Assembly (NCBI RefSeq): GCF_012396485.1
Contig: NZ_JAAXPO010000007.1
Coordinates: 1-64,000 of the forward strand
DNA length: 64,000 nt
Reading direction: 5' to 3'
Source of the DNA: Leuconostoc holzapfelii
GTDB lineage: Bacteria > Bacillota > Bacilli > Lactobacillales > Lactobacillaceae
A program made the position numbers and the translations under genes. Positions 8,754 to 17,292 of this stretch are shown here, in pieces. Each line of letters begins with the position of its first letter. Within the stretch, counting starts at the first letter, position 1. The notes beneath the pieces were generated by a model, which ran no database searches, was not told where the DNA came from, and was given only the letters and a program-made list of their open reading frames with translations.

Positions 8754-10010
8754 ATGGTTAACAATTTAAAGAAAACAATGTTGGCAACAGCTGCGGGAGT
8801 TGCAGCATTTGTTGGTGGTCACGCTGCTGCTTCAGCTGACACAGTAGAAGTTAAATCAGGCGACACGTTGAGTGGTATCGCGCAAGCAAACAATACAACT
8901 GCAGACGCATTAGCAAAGACAAATAACATCAACAACCAAAACTTGATTATTGCGGGTGAAACATTAACAGTTGCTGACACAAAGCCGGCAGCAATTTCTG
9001 CTGATGGCGCAACTTATACCGTACAAGCAGGCGATTCATTGTCAAAGATTGCTGAACAAACTGGTGTCAATGTTGCAACATTGAAGTCATTGAACGGCTT
9101 GGCAGCTAATAACTTAGTTGTGACAGGCCAAACTTTGTCATTAAAGGCTGCGGCAACACCGACAGCAGCAACTGTTACAGCGGCACAACAAGCCCCAGCA
9201 GAAAACCTAACTTATATTGCTGCGGCTGACACAAATCATGATGGCTTCATGTCTCTTGATGAATACAACACGTTTAAGGCTAATGGTGGGGATGTTAATC
9301 AACCAGCTGCCAAGCCTGCAGCAACGGTCACTGTACCAGAAAACGTGAAGTATATTGCTGCAGCGGATACAAACCATGATGGTTTTATGTCAGCTGATGA
9401 GTATGAAGCATATGAAGCCAATGGTGGCGCAGCTTCCCAAGCTCAAGCCCCAGCACAACAAGCCCCAGCACCTGCTGCTGTGCCTGAAAATGTGAAGTAC
9501 ATTGCTGCGGCTGATTCCAACCATGACGGCTTCATGTCAGCTGCTGAATACCAAGCATACGAAGCCAATGGCGGTGCGTCATCTCAAGCGCCAGCACAAC
9601 AGGCTGCAGCTCCAGCTGCAAACGTGACACGCATGTCAACACAAGCCGCAGCTCCAGTGTCGTCATCAGCGGCACAAACAATTGTGAATTCATTGAACGC
9701 AAAGCGTGCAGCACTAGGTTTGGCACCAGTGCATTTGGATGCTGGTTTGTCAGCGCGTGCCCAGGCACGTGCTGAAAATGCGGTTGCCAACGGTGGCTTG
9801 CCAACTAATCACTTCAGCACGAATGGCGAAGTCGTTGCTATTGGTTGGAGTGCTGGGACGGTTATCAACGCTTGGTACAACGAAACAAACATGATGACAA
9901 ATGGCACACCGGGCCATCAAATGTGGGTAACCAATGCCCGTGCCTCAGCCGTTGGCTTTGGTATCGTGGGAAACACAATTGTTGGTGAGTCTGACGCCGG
10001 ACAATATTAA
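8754..10010 (+). CDS. Secreted LysM - EF-hand repeat - CAP domain protein 1
   Basis: A 418-residue exported cell-wall protein. A signal peptide (residues 1-28, cleavage after ASA) is followed by two LysM domains (about 29-72 and 86-131) that should bind peptidoglycan. Three repeats follow, each with one canonical EF-hand loop of the form DxNxDGFMSxxE: 159-170, 205-216 and 254-265. Each loop has Asp/Asn at positions 1, 3 and 5 and Glu at 12. Ala/Pro/Gln-rich linkers separate them. The C-terminal 115 residues form a CAP/SCP-like domain (LNAKRAALGL, NHF, NGEVVAIG, PGHQMWV). There are no cysteines. The paralogue at 10571 has one EF loop. Calcium binding is inferred from the loop residues. Confidence 0.88.
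   Translation: MVNNLKKTMLATAAGVAAFVGGHAAASADTVEVKSGDTLSGIAQANNTTADALAKTNNINNQNLIIAGETLTVADTKPAAISADGATYTVQAGDSLSKIAEQTGVNVATLKSLNGLAANNLVVTGQTLSLKAAATPTAATVTAAQQAPAENLTYIAAADTNHDGFMSLDEYNTFKANGGDVNQPAAKPAATVTVPENVKYIAAADTNHDGFMSADEYEAYEANGGAASQAQAPAQQAPAPAAVPENVKYIAAADSNHDGFMSAAEYQAYEANGGASSQAPAQQAAAPAANVTRMSTQAAAPVSSSAAQTIVNSLNAKRAALGLAPVHLDAGLSARAQARAENAVANGGLPTNHFSTNGEVVAIGWSAGTVINAWYNETNMMTNGTPGHQMWVTNARASAVGFGIVGNTIVGESDAGQY
9201..9597 (+). repeat. Three tandem EF-hand coding repeats
   Basis: The segment PENVKYIAAADTNHDGFMSA and its variants occurs three times, with loop aspartates at residues 159, 205 and 254, i.e. periods of 46 and 49 codons. The DNA copies differ at synonymous sites, so the repeat is old or maintained by selection on protein. 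Confidence 0.85.
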
Positions 10011-10017
10011 TTACTTT

Positions 10018-10368
10018 ATGGCAAATAATTGGCTAGACATCGCACTAACGCAGTTGGGGAAAACATATCAGTCCCCAGGTGCGTTTGTTGCGTTTGTTAT
10101 GAATTCATCAAAGATTAGAGCGGATGGGCAAACGGGTCACTGGTCACATGAACTGATTGATCTCATTTACGATGTTTACGAATTAAATACGGTTGAGAAC
10201 ACCCGAACAGGCGATTTGTTGTTTTGGGGTATTCCAGAACAACCTTATAGCGTTGGTATTTATGTTGGTGGCCGTCATTTTATCGCTGTAGATGAAAATG
10301 ATGCGCAGGTTAAAATTCAAACACTCAATCAGAATTGGTATCCAACGTTCGCTGGGACTGTACTCTAA
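10018..10368 (+). CDS. NlpC/P60-like protein lacking catalytic Cys and His
   Basis: A 116-residue protein. ALTQLGKTY at the start and GDLLFWG...SVGIYVGGRHFI in the second half match the NlpC/P60 peptidase fold, but the DCSG catalytic segment is replaced by SPGAF and the His of HVGIYVG is Ser. There is no cysteine and no signal peptide. Known NlpC/P60 enzymes cut peptidoglycan stem peptides; this one should be inactive and could be a binding module. ATG 10018 is 7 nt after the preceding stop, without a clear ribosome binding site, so coupling to the upstream gene is likely. Confidence 0.65.
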   Translation: MANNWLDIALTQLGKTYQSPGAFVAFVMNSSKIRADGQTGHWSHELIDLIYDVYELNTVENTRTGDLLFWGIPEQPYSVGIYVGGRHFIAVDENDAQVKIQTLNQNWYPTFAGTVL

Positions 10369-10570
10369 GTGTTTTTGTTATCTTATAGAAATATATCTGT
10401 AACAAAAGACATTTAAACGCTTGTTTTGTGACAAGTTTGTGTTCTTGATAACGAAGTGAAAAGAAGGCACAACATCAACGTTATGCTAATTTGGTAAACT
10501 TATTATTGTCGAGAAGACCTCAAACAATGATACTTAACTACGTCTTTAACTTTAAGGAGTTACCTATATT
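10369..10570 (+). promoter_or_regulatory. Upstream region of the second LysM/EF-hand/CAP gene
   Basis: No gene is seen. TGTAACAAA at 10398-10406 repeats the motif before the first paralogue. TTTAAGGAG lies before ATG 10571. No confident -35/-10 pair was assigned. Confidence 0.4.
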
Positions 10571-11728
10571 ATGAAATCATCTACTATGTTTAAATCTGCT
10601 GTTGCCGCTGGTGCTTTTGCGGTAGCTGGTGTAGCCACTGCTAATGCCGATACTATTACTGTTCAAGCAGGCGACACCTTAACAAAGTTAGCTAATGCAC
10701 ATGGCACATCCGTTGACGCATTGGTTAAGGCCAATGGTATTTCTAATGCCAACTTGATCTTTGTTGGTCAACAATTACAAACACAAGGCACTGCTAGCAC
10801 AGCTACTGCACCAGCAGCGCCGGCGCAACAAGCAGCCTCTGCTGCCAATGGTAGTTATACTGTTAAAGCTGGTGATACGTTGTTCCGTATTGCGGCCGCA
10901 AACGGGACATCAGTTGCTAACCTTGTTTCAGCAAATGGTATTCAAAACCTTAACTTCATTACAGTTGGGCAAGTCTTGACTTTGTCTACGGCATCTGCCC
11001 CAGCGCAACAGCCAGCAGCCGCTCCAGCACAACAAGCAGCCCCAGTAACGGCAGCTCCTGCACCTACTGCGGCAACACCAGCGCAACAAGCAGCCCCAGT
11101 AGCGGCAGCTCCTGCACCTACTGCGGCAACACCAGCACATCAAGCTGCGCCAGCAACACCATCAACACCTGCAGCAACAGTACCTGACGATGTTAAGTAC
11201 ATTGCGGCTGCTGATGCTGACCATGATGGTTTCATGACTGCTGCTGAATATCTTGCCTATCAAGCTAATGGCGGTGCTTCAGCAGCCTCAGCGGCGGCGC
11301 AACAAGCAGTCGCTCCTGCAACGCAATCGCAACCTCAAGTAACACCTGTATCAGCCCCTGCAGCACCGGCTACCTATGCTGATCCAGCTGCGACAACTAT
11401 GTTGAATTCTTTGAACGCACTGCGTGCTTCAATGGGCTTGAACCCCGTAACTTTGGATGCGGGCTTGTCTGCCAAAGCACAAGCGCGTGCAGTTAACGCC
11501 GTTGCAAACGGTGGCTTGCCAGTTAACCACTTCCGTACCAATGGTGAAGTAGTAGCTATCGGATTTGGTTTCAATCAAGTCGTTAGTGCTTGGTATAATG
11601 AAACAAGCATGATGACAAATGGGACACCTGGTCACCGTATGTGGGTGACTAACCCACGTGCCACTTCTGTTGGTTTCGGTGTTGTTGGGAACACAATTGT
11701 TGCAGAATCAAATGTTGGTCAATACTAA
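10571..11728 (+). CDS. Secreted LysM - EF-hand - CAP domain protein 2
   Basis: A 385-residue paralogue of the 8754 protein with the same order of parts. The signal peptide ends at ANA (residue 26). LysM domains are at about 27-70 and 96-139. A long Ala/Pro/Gln linker contains two 18-residue repeats. A single EF-hand loop DADHDGFMTAAE is at 215-226. The CAP-like domain occupies about 272-385 and ends, like its paralogue, in VGQY-type residues. It is followed by a strong terminator and has its own upstream region, so it is probably transcribed separately. The role is likely cell-wall binding with a calcium-sensitive module; enzymatic activity is unknown. Confidence 0.88.
   Translation: MKSSTMFKSAVAAGAFAVAGVATANADTITVQAGDTLTKLANAHGTSVDALVKANGISNANLIFVGQQLQTQGTASTATAPAAPAQQAASAANGSYTVKAGDTLFRIAAANGTSVANLVSANGIQNLNFITVGQVLTLSTASAPAQQPAAAPAQQAAPVTAAPAPTAATPAQQAAPVAAAPAPTAATPAHQAAPATPSTPAATVPDDVKYIAAADADHDGFMTAAEYLAYQANGGASAASAAAQQAVAPATQSQPQVTPVSAPAAPATYADPAATTMLNSLNALRASMGLNPVTLDAGLSAKAQARAVNAVANGGLPVNHFRTNGEVVAIGFGFNQVVSAWYNETSMMTNGTPGHRMWVTNPRATSVGFGVVGNTIVAESNVGQY
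11030..11137 (+). repeat. Two 54-bp direct repeats in the linker
   Basis: Copies at 11030-11083 and 11084-11137 differ at only a few bases and encode QQAAPV(T/A)AAPAPTAATPA twice. Near-identity at the DNA level points to a recent duplication or ongoing copy-number change in the wall-spanning linker. Confidence 0.9.
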
Positions 11729-11737
11729 TAAATTCTT

Positions 11738-11768
11738 TAAAGGCGCCCAGTTGAGGCGCCTTTTTTTG
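11738..11768 (+). terminator. Terminator of LysM/EF-hand/CAP gene 2
   Basis: AAAGGCGCC / GGCGCCTTT hairpin with loop CAGTTGA-type sequence, then a run of seven T. Confidence 0.92.
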
Positions 11769-11797
11769 TATAATAGGAGGTAGAGGATCATAGCATC

Positions 11798-13051
11798 ATG
11801 ACATTATTTTTTACCGAACTAACACCAGATGAATATCAATATTTTGAAACAAAACAACCATTAGGCAGTTATACGCAATCTATTTTACAATATCAACTCT
11901 TGCGTCAACGGCAACGTGACGCATTTTTAGTCGGTGTGAAAGAAGACGATATGATTGTGGCGGCGGCTCTGATAACAACAGAATCCACACGCTTTGGGCA
12001 AGTTTATTTACTTGACCGTGGGCCATTGCTAGATTTTGACAATATTGCATTGGTGCAGTTCTTTACGCAGTCTGTTAAAAATTTTGCTAAGCAACATGGC
12101 GCGCTTTATATTATTTGGCGACCAAATGTAACCTATGCAGCGACAGATGACAAGGGCCAATTGCTTGATGCACCAAATGACCATTTCTTAAACATGATGA
12201 GCGATGCTGGGTATACGCATGCACCGTTTGAATTTGGCATGTCAACGACAGGCTCACCAACTTGGGAATATGTCAAATCACTCAGTGATTTGGATACACC
12301 GCAAGCCCTTCAGCAGTCTTTTACCAAAAATGCGCAGTATTATCTGAAAAAGAACCAACAGTTTGGGATTAAACTACGTGAGCTATCACGTGAAGAGTTA
12401 CCCGAATTTAAGCGGTTAACGCAAACTACTGCTGATCGTTTGCATTATCACGATAAAGATTTAGCATTCTATGAGGCGATATATGATAATTATGGCGCTT
12501 CAGCGACGTTTATTTTTGCAGAATTGAATTTTGAACAATATATTGCAGAAGAAAAGCACAAAATTGTAGCGCTTGATCAGAAACTTGAAAAGATTCAAAC
12601 AAAAATTGACAAGTATCCCCTGCAAGAAAAGTTTAAACGCCAATTTTCGGAATTTGATGATCAAAAGCAACATCATGTGCAGCGCGTGGCAAAAGCAACC
12701 CAACAAATGGCGGTTGCTGGGACGTCAACGGTCGTAGTGGCCGGCGCATTGTTTATTGCCCAGCCGCAAGAAATGACGTACCTTTATTCGGGCACTTATG
12801 AAGCCTATATGGATTATTATGCCCCTTATCAAATTCAATTCGACATGATGCAACGCGCGGTGGCGCAGGGGATACCAACTTATAATTTCTATGGTATTTC
12901 TGGGCGTTTTGATGGGTCCGACGGCGTGCTAGGATTTAAAACCGCATTTGCTGGTCATGCACGACAGTTAGTGGGGGATTTTATCTTACCGGTTAATGGT
13001 TTGAAATATCGTTTATATCGTTTACTCAAGCAACTTACTGGCAAAGCTTAA
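11798..13051 (+). CDS. FemX/MurM-family aminoacyltransferase
   Basis: FemABX enzymes use aminoacyl-tRNA to add the first residues of the interpeptide bridge to lipid II at the cytoplasmic membrane face. The product has 417 residues with two GNAT-like subdomains. Between them lies a charged helical hairpin typical of the family (about residues 248-305, EEKHKIVALDQKLEKIQTK region). The C-terminal YQIQFDMMQRAV...YNFYGISG motif is characteristic. A putative -10 and AGGAGG precede ATG 11798. Which amino acid it adds cannot be read from the sequence. Confidence 0.92.
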   Translation: MTLFFTELTPDEYQYFETKQPLGSYTQSILQYQLLRQRQRDAFLVGVKEDDMIVAAALITTESTRFGQVYLLDRGPLLDFDNIALVQFFTQSVKNFAKQHGALYIIWRPNVTYAATDDKGQLLDAPNDHFLNMMSDAGYTHAPFEFGMSTTGSPTWEYVKSLSDLDTPQALQQSFTKNAQYYLKKNQQFGIKLRELSREELPEFKRLTQTTADRLHYHDKDLAFYEAIYDNYGASATFIFAELNFEQYIAEEKHKIVALDQKLEKIQTKIDKYPLQEKFKRQFSEFDDQKQHHVQRVAKATQQMAVAGTSTVVVAGALFIAQPQEMTYLYSGTYEAYMDYYAPYQIQFDMMQRAVAQGIPTYNFYGISGRFDGSDGVLGFKTAFAGHARQLVGDFILPVNGLKYRLYRLLKQLTGKA

Positions 13052-13104
13052 TGGCAGCTTGCCCATCACAAGGTCACATCTTGAACTGAAAGGCGGTATT
13101 TTTG

Positions 13105-13782
13105 ATGGAAATCACACATTTTGGCCATGCGGCGCTCCGCATTGTTTCTGATGGGACGAGGATCTTAGTTGATCCATTTATCTCACAAAACCCATTCTTA
13201 AGTCACGGTGATGAGTTAGCTACCTCACTGGCGGCAGATTACATTATTTTGACCCATTCCCATGAGGATCATGTCGGAGATACGCTAGCCATTGCCCAGC
13301 GGACAGGAGCCACGGTTGTGGTATTGGCGGATACACCAATACAGTTTTTAACAGGAAAAGCCATTCCTGTGATGGCACCAAATTTTGGTGGGGAAGTGCA
13401 GTTGACACCGACGATCACGGTTAAGTTTTACCCTGCCTGGCATGCTGTAACGACTGATGATCGTGCCAGTATGTCGGCTGGATTCGCCTTGTCTGTTGAA
13501 GGCAAATTATTATATTTTGCGGGGGATACGGCGCTTTATTCTGATATGAAGTTAGTGGCCTTACGCCAACCAGTCGACATGGCCTTTTTGCCAATTGGCG
13601 GCTATTACACGATGACACAAGATGATGCCTTAATTGCGGCTAGCTTTTTGACAGCGGCGCATGTGCTGCCGATTCATTACGATACCTTTCCCAAAATCAA
13701 GGCTGATGTTGCGCGCTTTATTGCTGACTTGCCAGAAGGTGTTGGCTTTAGGCCAGCGATTGGGGAACCATTTCATTTTTAG
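13105..13782 (+). CDS. Metallo-beta-lactamase-fold hydrolase, UPF0173 type
   Basis: A 225-residue cytoplasmic metal-dependent hydrolase. The N-terminal MEITHFGHAALRI and the zinc motif THSHEDHVGD (HxHxDH) define the fold. Further metal ligands are in YPAWHAV, FAGDTALYSD and PIHYDTFPKI. Family members are widespread and their substrate is generally unknown. ATG 13105 follows AAGGCGG; a TTG at 13102 is in frame but less likely. It is followed 35 bp later by the LCP gene. Confidence 0.88.
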   Translation: MEITHFGHAALRIVSDGTRILVDPFISQNPFLSHGDELATSLAADYIILTHSHEDHVGDTLAIAQRTGATVVVLADTPIQFLTGKAIPVMAPNFGGEVQLTPTITVKFYPAWHAVTTDDRASMSAGFALSVEGKLLYFAGDTALYSDMKLVALRQPVDMAFLPIGGYYTMTQDDALIAASFLTAAHVLPIHYDTFPKIKADVARFIADLPEGVGFRPAIGEPFHF

Positions 13783-13816
13783 TGGTATAATGGGTAATAT
13801 TTGATTGGGGGCCAAT

Positions 13817-14998
13817 ATGGATAATGAAATGATGAGCCGATCAGCACGGCGTGAACAACACGACAAGACACCGCAGATGCAAAGTGGGGGGCAACCACCC
13901 AAAAAACCTCGGCGACGGCGGAAATGGTGGCGTTGGCTGATCGCACTCATCTTACTGTTGGCAATTATTGCAGGTGTTTTTTTTGCGACTATTTTAGGGA
14001 ATGTGCACCAGTCCGTCAATAAAATGTACCGGAGTGCTGACGTCACAAAAGCACGTAATGTGACTGATGTGTTGAAGGCGGGCAAACCTTTTTCAATGCT
14101 TGTGTTGGGGACAGATACGGGGGCTTTAAAGCGTGATCGTACCGGGTTAACCGATTCTATGATGCTGATCACCGTCAATCCGAAAACTAAAACGACAACA
14201 ATGATGTCCATTCCGCGTGATATTATGGTAGCAATTGCTGGGGCGGAGTCCACTTTCCCACAAAAGTTAAACGCAGCTTTCCCAATTGCTGGTGTTGGCG
14301 CAACTTTAACCACCTTGCAAAACTATTTGAATGTGCCGATTGATTTTTATGTTTTAGTGAATATGGGTGGTTTGGAAAAATTGATTGATCAAGTTGGTGG
14401 GGTGCAAGTTGTGTCACCGTTGACGTTTACCTACACACCAGAAGCAGATACGACACCTGAAACATTCAAGTTCTTTAAAGGCAAGTCACAGTTTGAGTAT
14501 GCTAAAGATGGGAAAAATTTCAAGTCTTATACAACGATGGATGGCAACGCGGCCTTGTCATTTTCACGGATGCGCTATGATGATCCGCAGGGTGATTATG
14601 GCCGTCAGCTACGACAGCGCTTAGTTTTGCAGGCGCTATTAAAGAAATCGGCGAGTGTTTCGACATTACTAAATGATAAATTCATGGCCTCAATTGCGAC
14701 CAATGTTGAAACTGATATGACGTATAGCGACATGATGAATCTGGCCAAGAAGTATATGCCGGCGACGAAGAATCAAGTCTCTGATCATATGCAAGGCGTG
14801 GGTGATATGTATGCTGGGGTGAGTTACCAGATGGTACCGTTAGCTGAAAAACAGCGCGTAACGGATAAATTGAGACAATCACTGGCGTTGTCCGCTAAAA
14901 AGACAGGCACGCAGTTTGGTAGTGCCGTACCGGCATTAGGGTATGGTATTGCTGAAAGAAACTTAGGCGTGATTGATGAAACATTAGATCCGCAATAA
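13817..14998 (+). CDS. LytR-CpsA-Psr family glycopolymer transferase
   Basis: LCP enzymes attach wall teichoic acid or capsular polymers from an undecaprenyl carrier to peptidoglycan outside the membrane. The short cytoplasmic N-terminus is very basic (KKPRRRRKWWRW) and precedes one transmembrane helix. The LCP core follows: FSMLVLGTDTG, RTGLTDSMMLITVNP, SIPRDIMV and later SFSRMRYDDPQGDYGRQLRQR, with the conserved Arg and Asp residues that bind pyrophosphate. ATG 13817 follows GGGGGCC; a TTG at 13805 is an alternative. A terminator follows directly. Confidence 0.92.
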   Translation: MDNEMMSRSARREQHDKTPQMQSGGQPPKKPRRRRKWWRWLIALILLLAIIAGVFFATILGNVHQSVNKMYRSADVTKARNVTDVLKAGKPFSMLVLGTDTGALKRDRTGLTDSMMLITVNPKTKTTTMMSIPRDIMVAIAGAESTFPQKLNAAFPIAGVGATLTTLQNYLNVPIDFYVLVNMGGLEKLIDQVGGVQVVSPLTFTYTPEADTTPETFKFFKGKSQFEYAKDGKNFKSYTTMDGNAALSFSRMRYDDPQGDYGRQLRQRLVLQALLKKSASVSTLLNDKFMASIATNVETDMTYSDMMNLAKKYMPATKNQVSDHMQGVGDMYAGVSYQMVPLAEKQRVTDKLRQSLALSAKKTGTQFGSAVPALGYGIAERNLGVIDETLDPQ

Positions 14999-15030
14999 CA
15001 AAAAACGATTACAAAAGTAATCGTTTTTTT
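14999..15030 (+). terminator. Terminator of the LCP gene
   Basis: AAAAAACGATTAC / GTAATCGTTTTTTT with an AAAA loop. Confidence 0.92.
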
Positions 15031-15114
15031 ACGTGTTCTAGATATATTGTTGACGTAATAGCGACAATGCTTCGATACAATTAAGGTGTTGAATAAAAGA
15101 AATGGAGATGACTC

Positions 15115-16116
15115 ATGCAGTTAACAGGAGATACTTTTCAACACAATGATTTTCAAATTGGGAATCATGATCAACAGCGGACGTTCCGCACAACGCAGTC
15201 GGAAAAGCAAGTGGTGTTGGGCCTTCTCGGTCTGGGCGTTTTGTCATTGTTAGTGGCCACTTTTTTTGATAAAAATGTAACGCAAGCCGTGATGAATCAA
15301 AACTCAATTTTTGGTAATATTTTCCAAAATTACGCGGATCAAGGGGCACAAGTAGTAACTTTTACGGCTGCTGAGGTCATCGCTTGGTTCATCTGGCGTC
15401 GTGTGAATGATGTGGTGCTGAAATACATCATGACTGCAGGGATGATTGTGCTGGCTTTTAACCAAATGTTATCGTTATTACAAGATGCGCTAAGTTACAC
15501 GTTTTCCATGTTAAATAACATTCAAAAAGGCGTACCAATGGGGATTGCCAATAATACCGCAGCAGTTCAAAACTATCCAGAAACGTTACGTTGGGGCTTG
15601 GCAATTGTCTTCACGTTCATTTTATCGCTATTGTTTGCCAATTGGTTAAACAAAAAGTCAGATGAAGACATGAATTATCTGATTGTCGTGGCGGTTGTTG
15701 GGATTGCAACGGTATTCATTGCGCAAACGATGATCGGCGAAATGAAAACGTTGTGGGGGCGCTTCCGACCTTACGAAATGACCACCGTTTCTGGGCACGC
15801 GTTTAGCGAATTTACACCTTGGTACCATATGAATGGTGCGAACGGACATAATTCATTCCCATCTGGGCATACGATGTCTGGTTGGTTGTTCTTATACTTG
15901 GCATTATTTGTGCCTCGGACAAACATCTCAGCACAAAAGCAAATGACTATCTTTGGGATTGCCATGGGCATTCTTACTGGGTTAAGCCGAGTGCGCATTG
16001 GTGCCCACTGGTTAAGTGATGTGACGGTCTCAAGTATCTTGACTGGTTTATTGATTTTTGCTGCCAGTCGCTTGATTAGTGCACATTTCGTTGAAAGCAA
16101 GCCAACACTATCTTAA
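15115..16116 (+). CDS. Membrane phosphatase of the PAP2 family
   Basis: A 333-residue integral membrane protein with a hydrophilic N-terminus and about six membrane segments. The three phosphatase motifs are present: KTLWGRFRPYE (KX6RP), SFPSGHTMSG (PSGH) and SRVRIGAHWLSD (SRX5HX3D). Such enzymes dephosphorylate undecaprenyl pyrophosphate or lipid phosphates at the outer membrane face, which would suit the envelope genes upstream. An unusually long loop lies between the first two motifs (from about residue 210), with FTPWYHMNGANGH. Substrate is inferred. Confidence 0.88.
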   Translation: MQLTGDTFQHNDFQIGNHDQQRTFRTTQSEKQVVLGLLGLGVLSLLVATFFDKNVTQAVMNQNSIFGNIFQNYADQGAQVVTFTAAEVIAWFIWRRVNDVVLKYIMTAGMIVLAFNQMLSLLQDALSYTFSMLNNIQKGVPMGIANNTAAVQNYPETLRWGLAIVFTFILSLLFANWLNKKSDEDMNYLIVVAVVGIATVFIAQTMIGEMKTLWGRFRPYEMTTVSGHAFSEFTPWYHMNGANGHNSFPSGHTMSGWLFLYLALFVPRTNISAQKQMTIFGIAMGILTGLSRVRIGAHWLSDVTVSSILTGLLIFAASRLISAHFVESKPTLS

Positions 16117-16371
16117 TGGTACGTGCATTAATGCGTGCCTGAGAGCTAGCGATGCAAGCAAGAGATATTCTTGAAGTCAGATACCTTTGGATGGGGCTTT
16201 TATAAATAAATAACATTCCCGGTTGCCTAACATTGGTAATCGGGTTTTTAAATGCTAGGAATAAAAGACCGAATTGGTTGCAACATCATAAGATTGTAAC
16301 ATGGTTCAATGCCCGTTTGACAGGCTTATTTGTTATACTAGTAAGTAATAAATCATTTCTAGGATATACAC
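16117..16371 (+). other. Intergenic region with two hairpins
   Basis: No gene is seen. GGTACGTG/TGCGTGCC forms an 8-bp hairpin right after the PAP2 stop. A terminator (16218-16249) is CCCGGTTGCC / GGTAATCGGG followed by TTTTT. A TATACT -10 element lies at about 16334-16339, and AGGATATAC precedes ppx. Confidence 0.6.
16218..16249 (+). terminator. Terminator downstream of the PAP2 gene
   Basis: Ten-base-pair stem CCCGGTTGCC / GGTAATCGGG (two G-U pairs) with a TAACATT loop and TTTTT. Confidence 0.8.
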
Positions 16372-17292
16372 ATGAGCTATTTAGCGATTGTCGATCTCGG
16401 TAGCAATTCAGCCAGAATGGTGGTTGAAGCATTGCACGACGACGGCACTTATACGGAAATTATCCGTGAAAAACAAGATACGCGCATTGCCCAAAATATG
16501 GGGCCGGAGCGCACGTTAAAAGAAACCCCTATGGCACGCACAATAACGGCGTTAAAGTATTTTCAATCGGTTTACGCGCCTTTTGAGCCGACGGTTGTGG
16601 CGATTACCACGGCAGCGGTACGCGTTGCGAAAAACCAAGCTGTCTTTTTAACTCGAGTCGAACAAGAGACGGGGATGCAGTTCCGTGTTTTAACGGGTGA
16701 GGAAGAAGCTTATTATGATTATCTTGGCGTGGTGACCACGTTAGCGATTCGCGATGCAGTCATTTTAGATACTGGGGGCGCCTCGGTTGAATTGATTGCG
16801 GTGCGAGATGGCCAAAATCAAGCAGCAGTTAGCTTGCCATTTGGCGCAGTCACATTATCTGAAACGTACCATTTGGCCAATGCGATTGACCAAGCTAACG
16901 TGACTGCGGCGTGTGCTGATATCACCGCGCAATACCAAGCCTTGCCTTGGTTAAAGCAACAAGTCGGCCAGCCGGTGGTATTACTTGGGGGCGCCAACCG
17001 CTCGTTGGCACGCATGGGACGCACAATTCTGAGCGCGCAGGAAGTGGATGCGATTCAAGGATTTGACATGTCAATAGACATGGTACAACAAATATTTGCG
17101 CGCCTGCGGAAAATGAGCCGTGCTGAACGCGAACATATGGCGGGCCTTGAAGTGTCGCGCGCCGATATCATTGTCAGTGGACTACTACCACTGTTGAATT
17201 TAATGACAATCATTCAAGCCCCACGTGTGATTTTTTCTGAAAGTGGCGTGCGAGAAGGTTTGATTGCAGAAATGATACAAGAAAATGCATAA
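16372..17292 (+). CDS. ppx: Ppx/GppA-type exopolyphosphatase
   Basis: Releases phosphate from polyphosphate or hydrolyses pppGpp. The 306-residue protein is the short actin-fold form: LAIVDLGSNSARMVV is the phosphate-1 motif, TGEEEAYYDYLG the conserved acidic segment and ILDTGGASVELI the phosphate-2 motif. LGGANRSLARM is present near residue 205. It overlaps the next gene, mvaA, by 8 bp, so the two are translationally coupled. Substrate choice between polyP and pppGpp cannot be decided. Confidence 0.9.
   Translation: MSYLAIVDLGSNSARMVVEALHDDGTYTEIIREKQDTRIAQNMGPERTLKETPMARTITALKYFQSVYAPFEPTVVAITTAAVRVAKNQAVFLTRVEQETGMQFRVLTGEEEAYYDYLGVVTTLAIRDAVILDTGGASVELIAVRDGQNQAAVSLPFGAVTLSETYHLANAIDQANVTAACADITAQYQALPWLKQQVGQPVVLLGGANRSLARMGRTILSAQEVDAIQGFDMSIDMVQQIFARLRKMSRAEREHMAGLEVSRADIIVSGLLPLLNLMTIIQAPRVIFSESGVREGLIAEMIQENA

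Noticed and set aside
9934-10368. Possible frameshift joining the CAP domain to the NlpC/P60-like protein
   Set aside because: The CAP protein ends exactly as its paralogue does (GQY then stop), so its stop is genuine. No slippery sequence is seen at the junction, and ATG 10018 explains the second protein.
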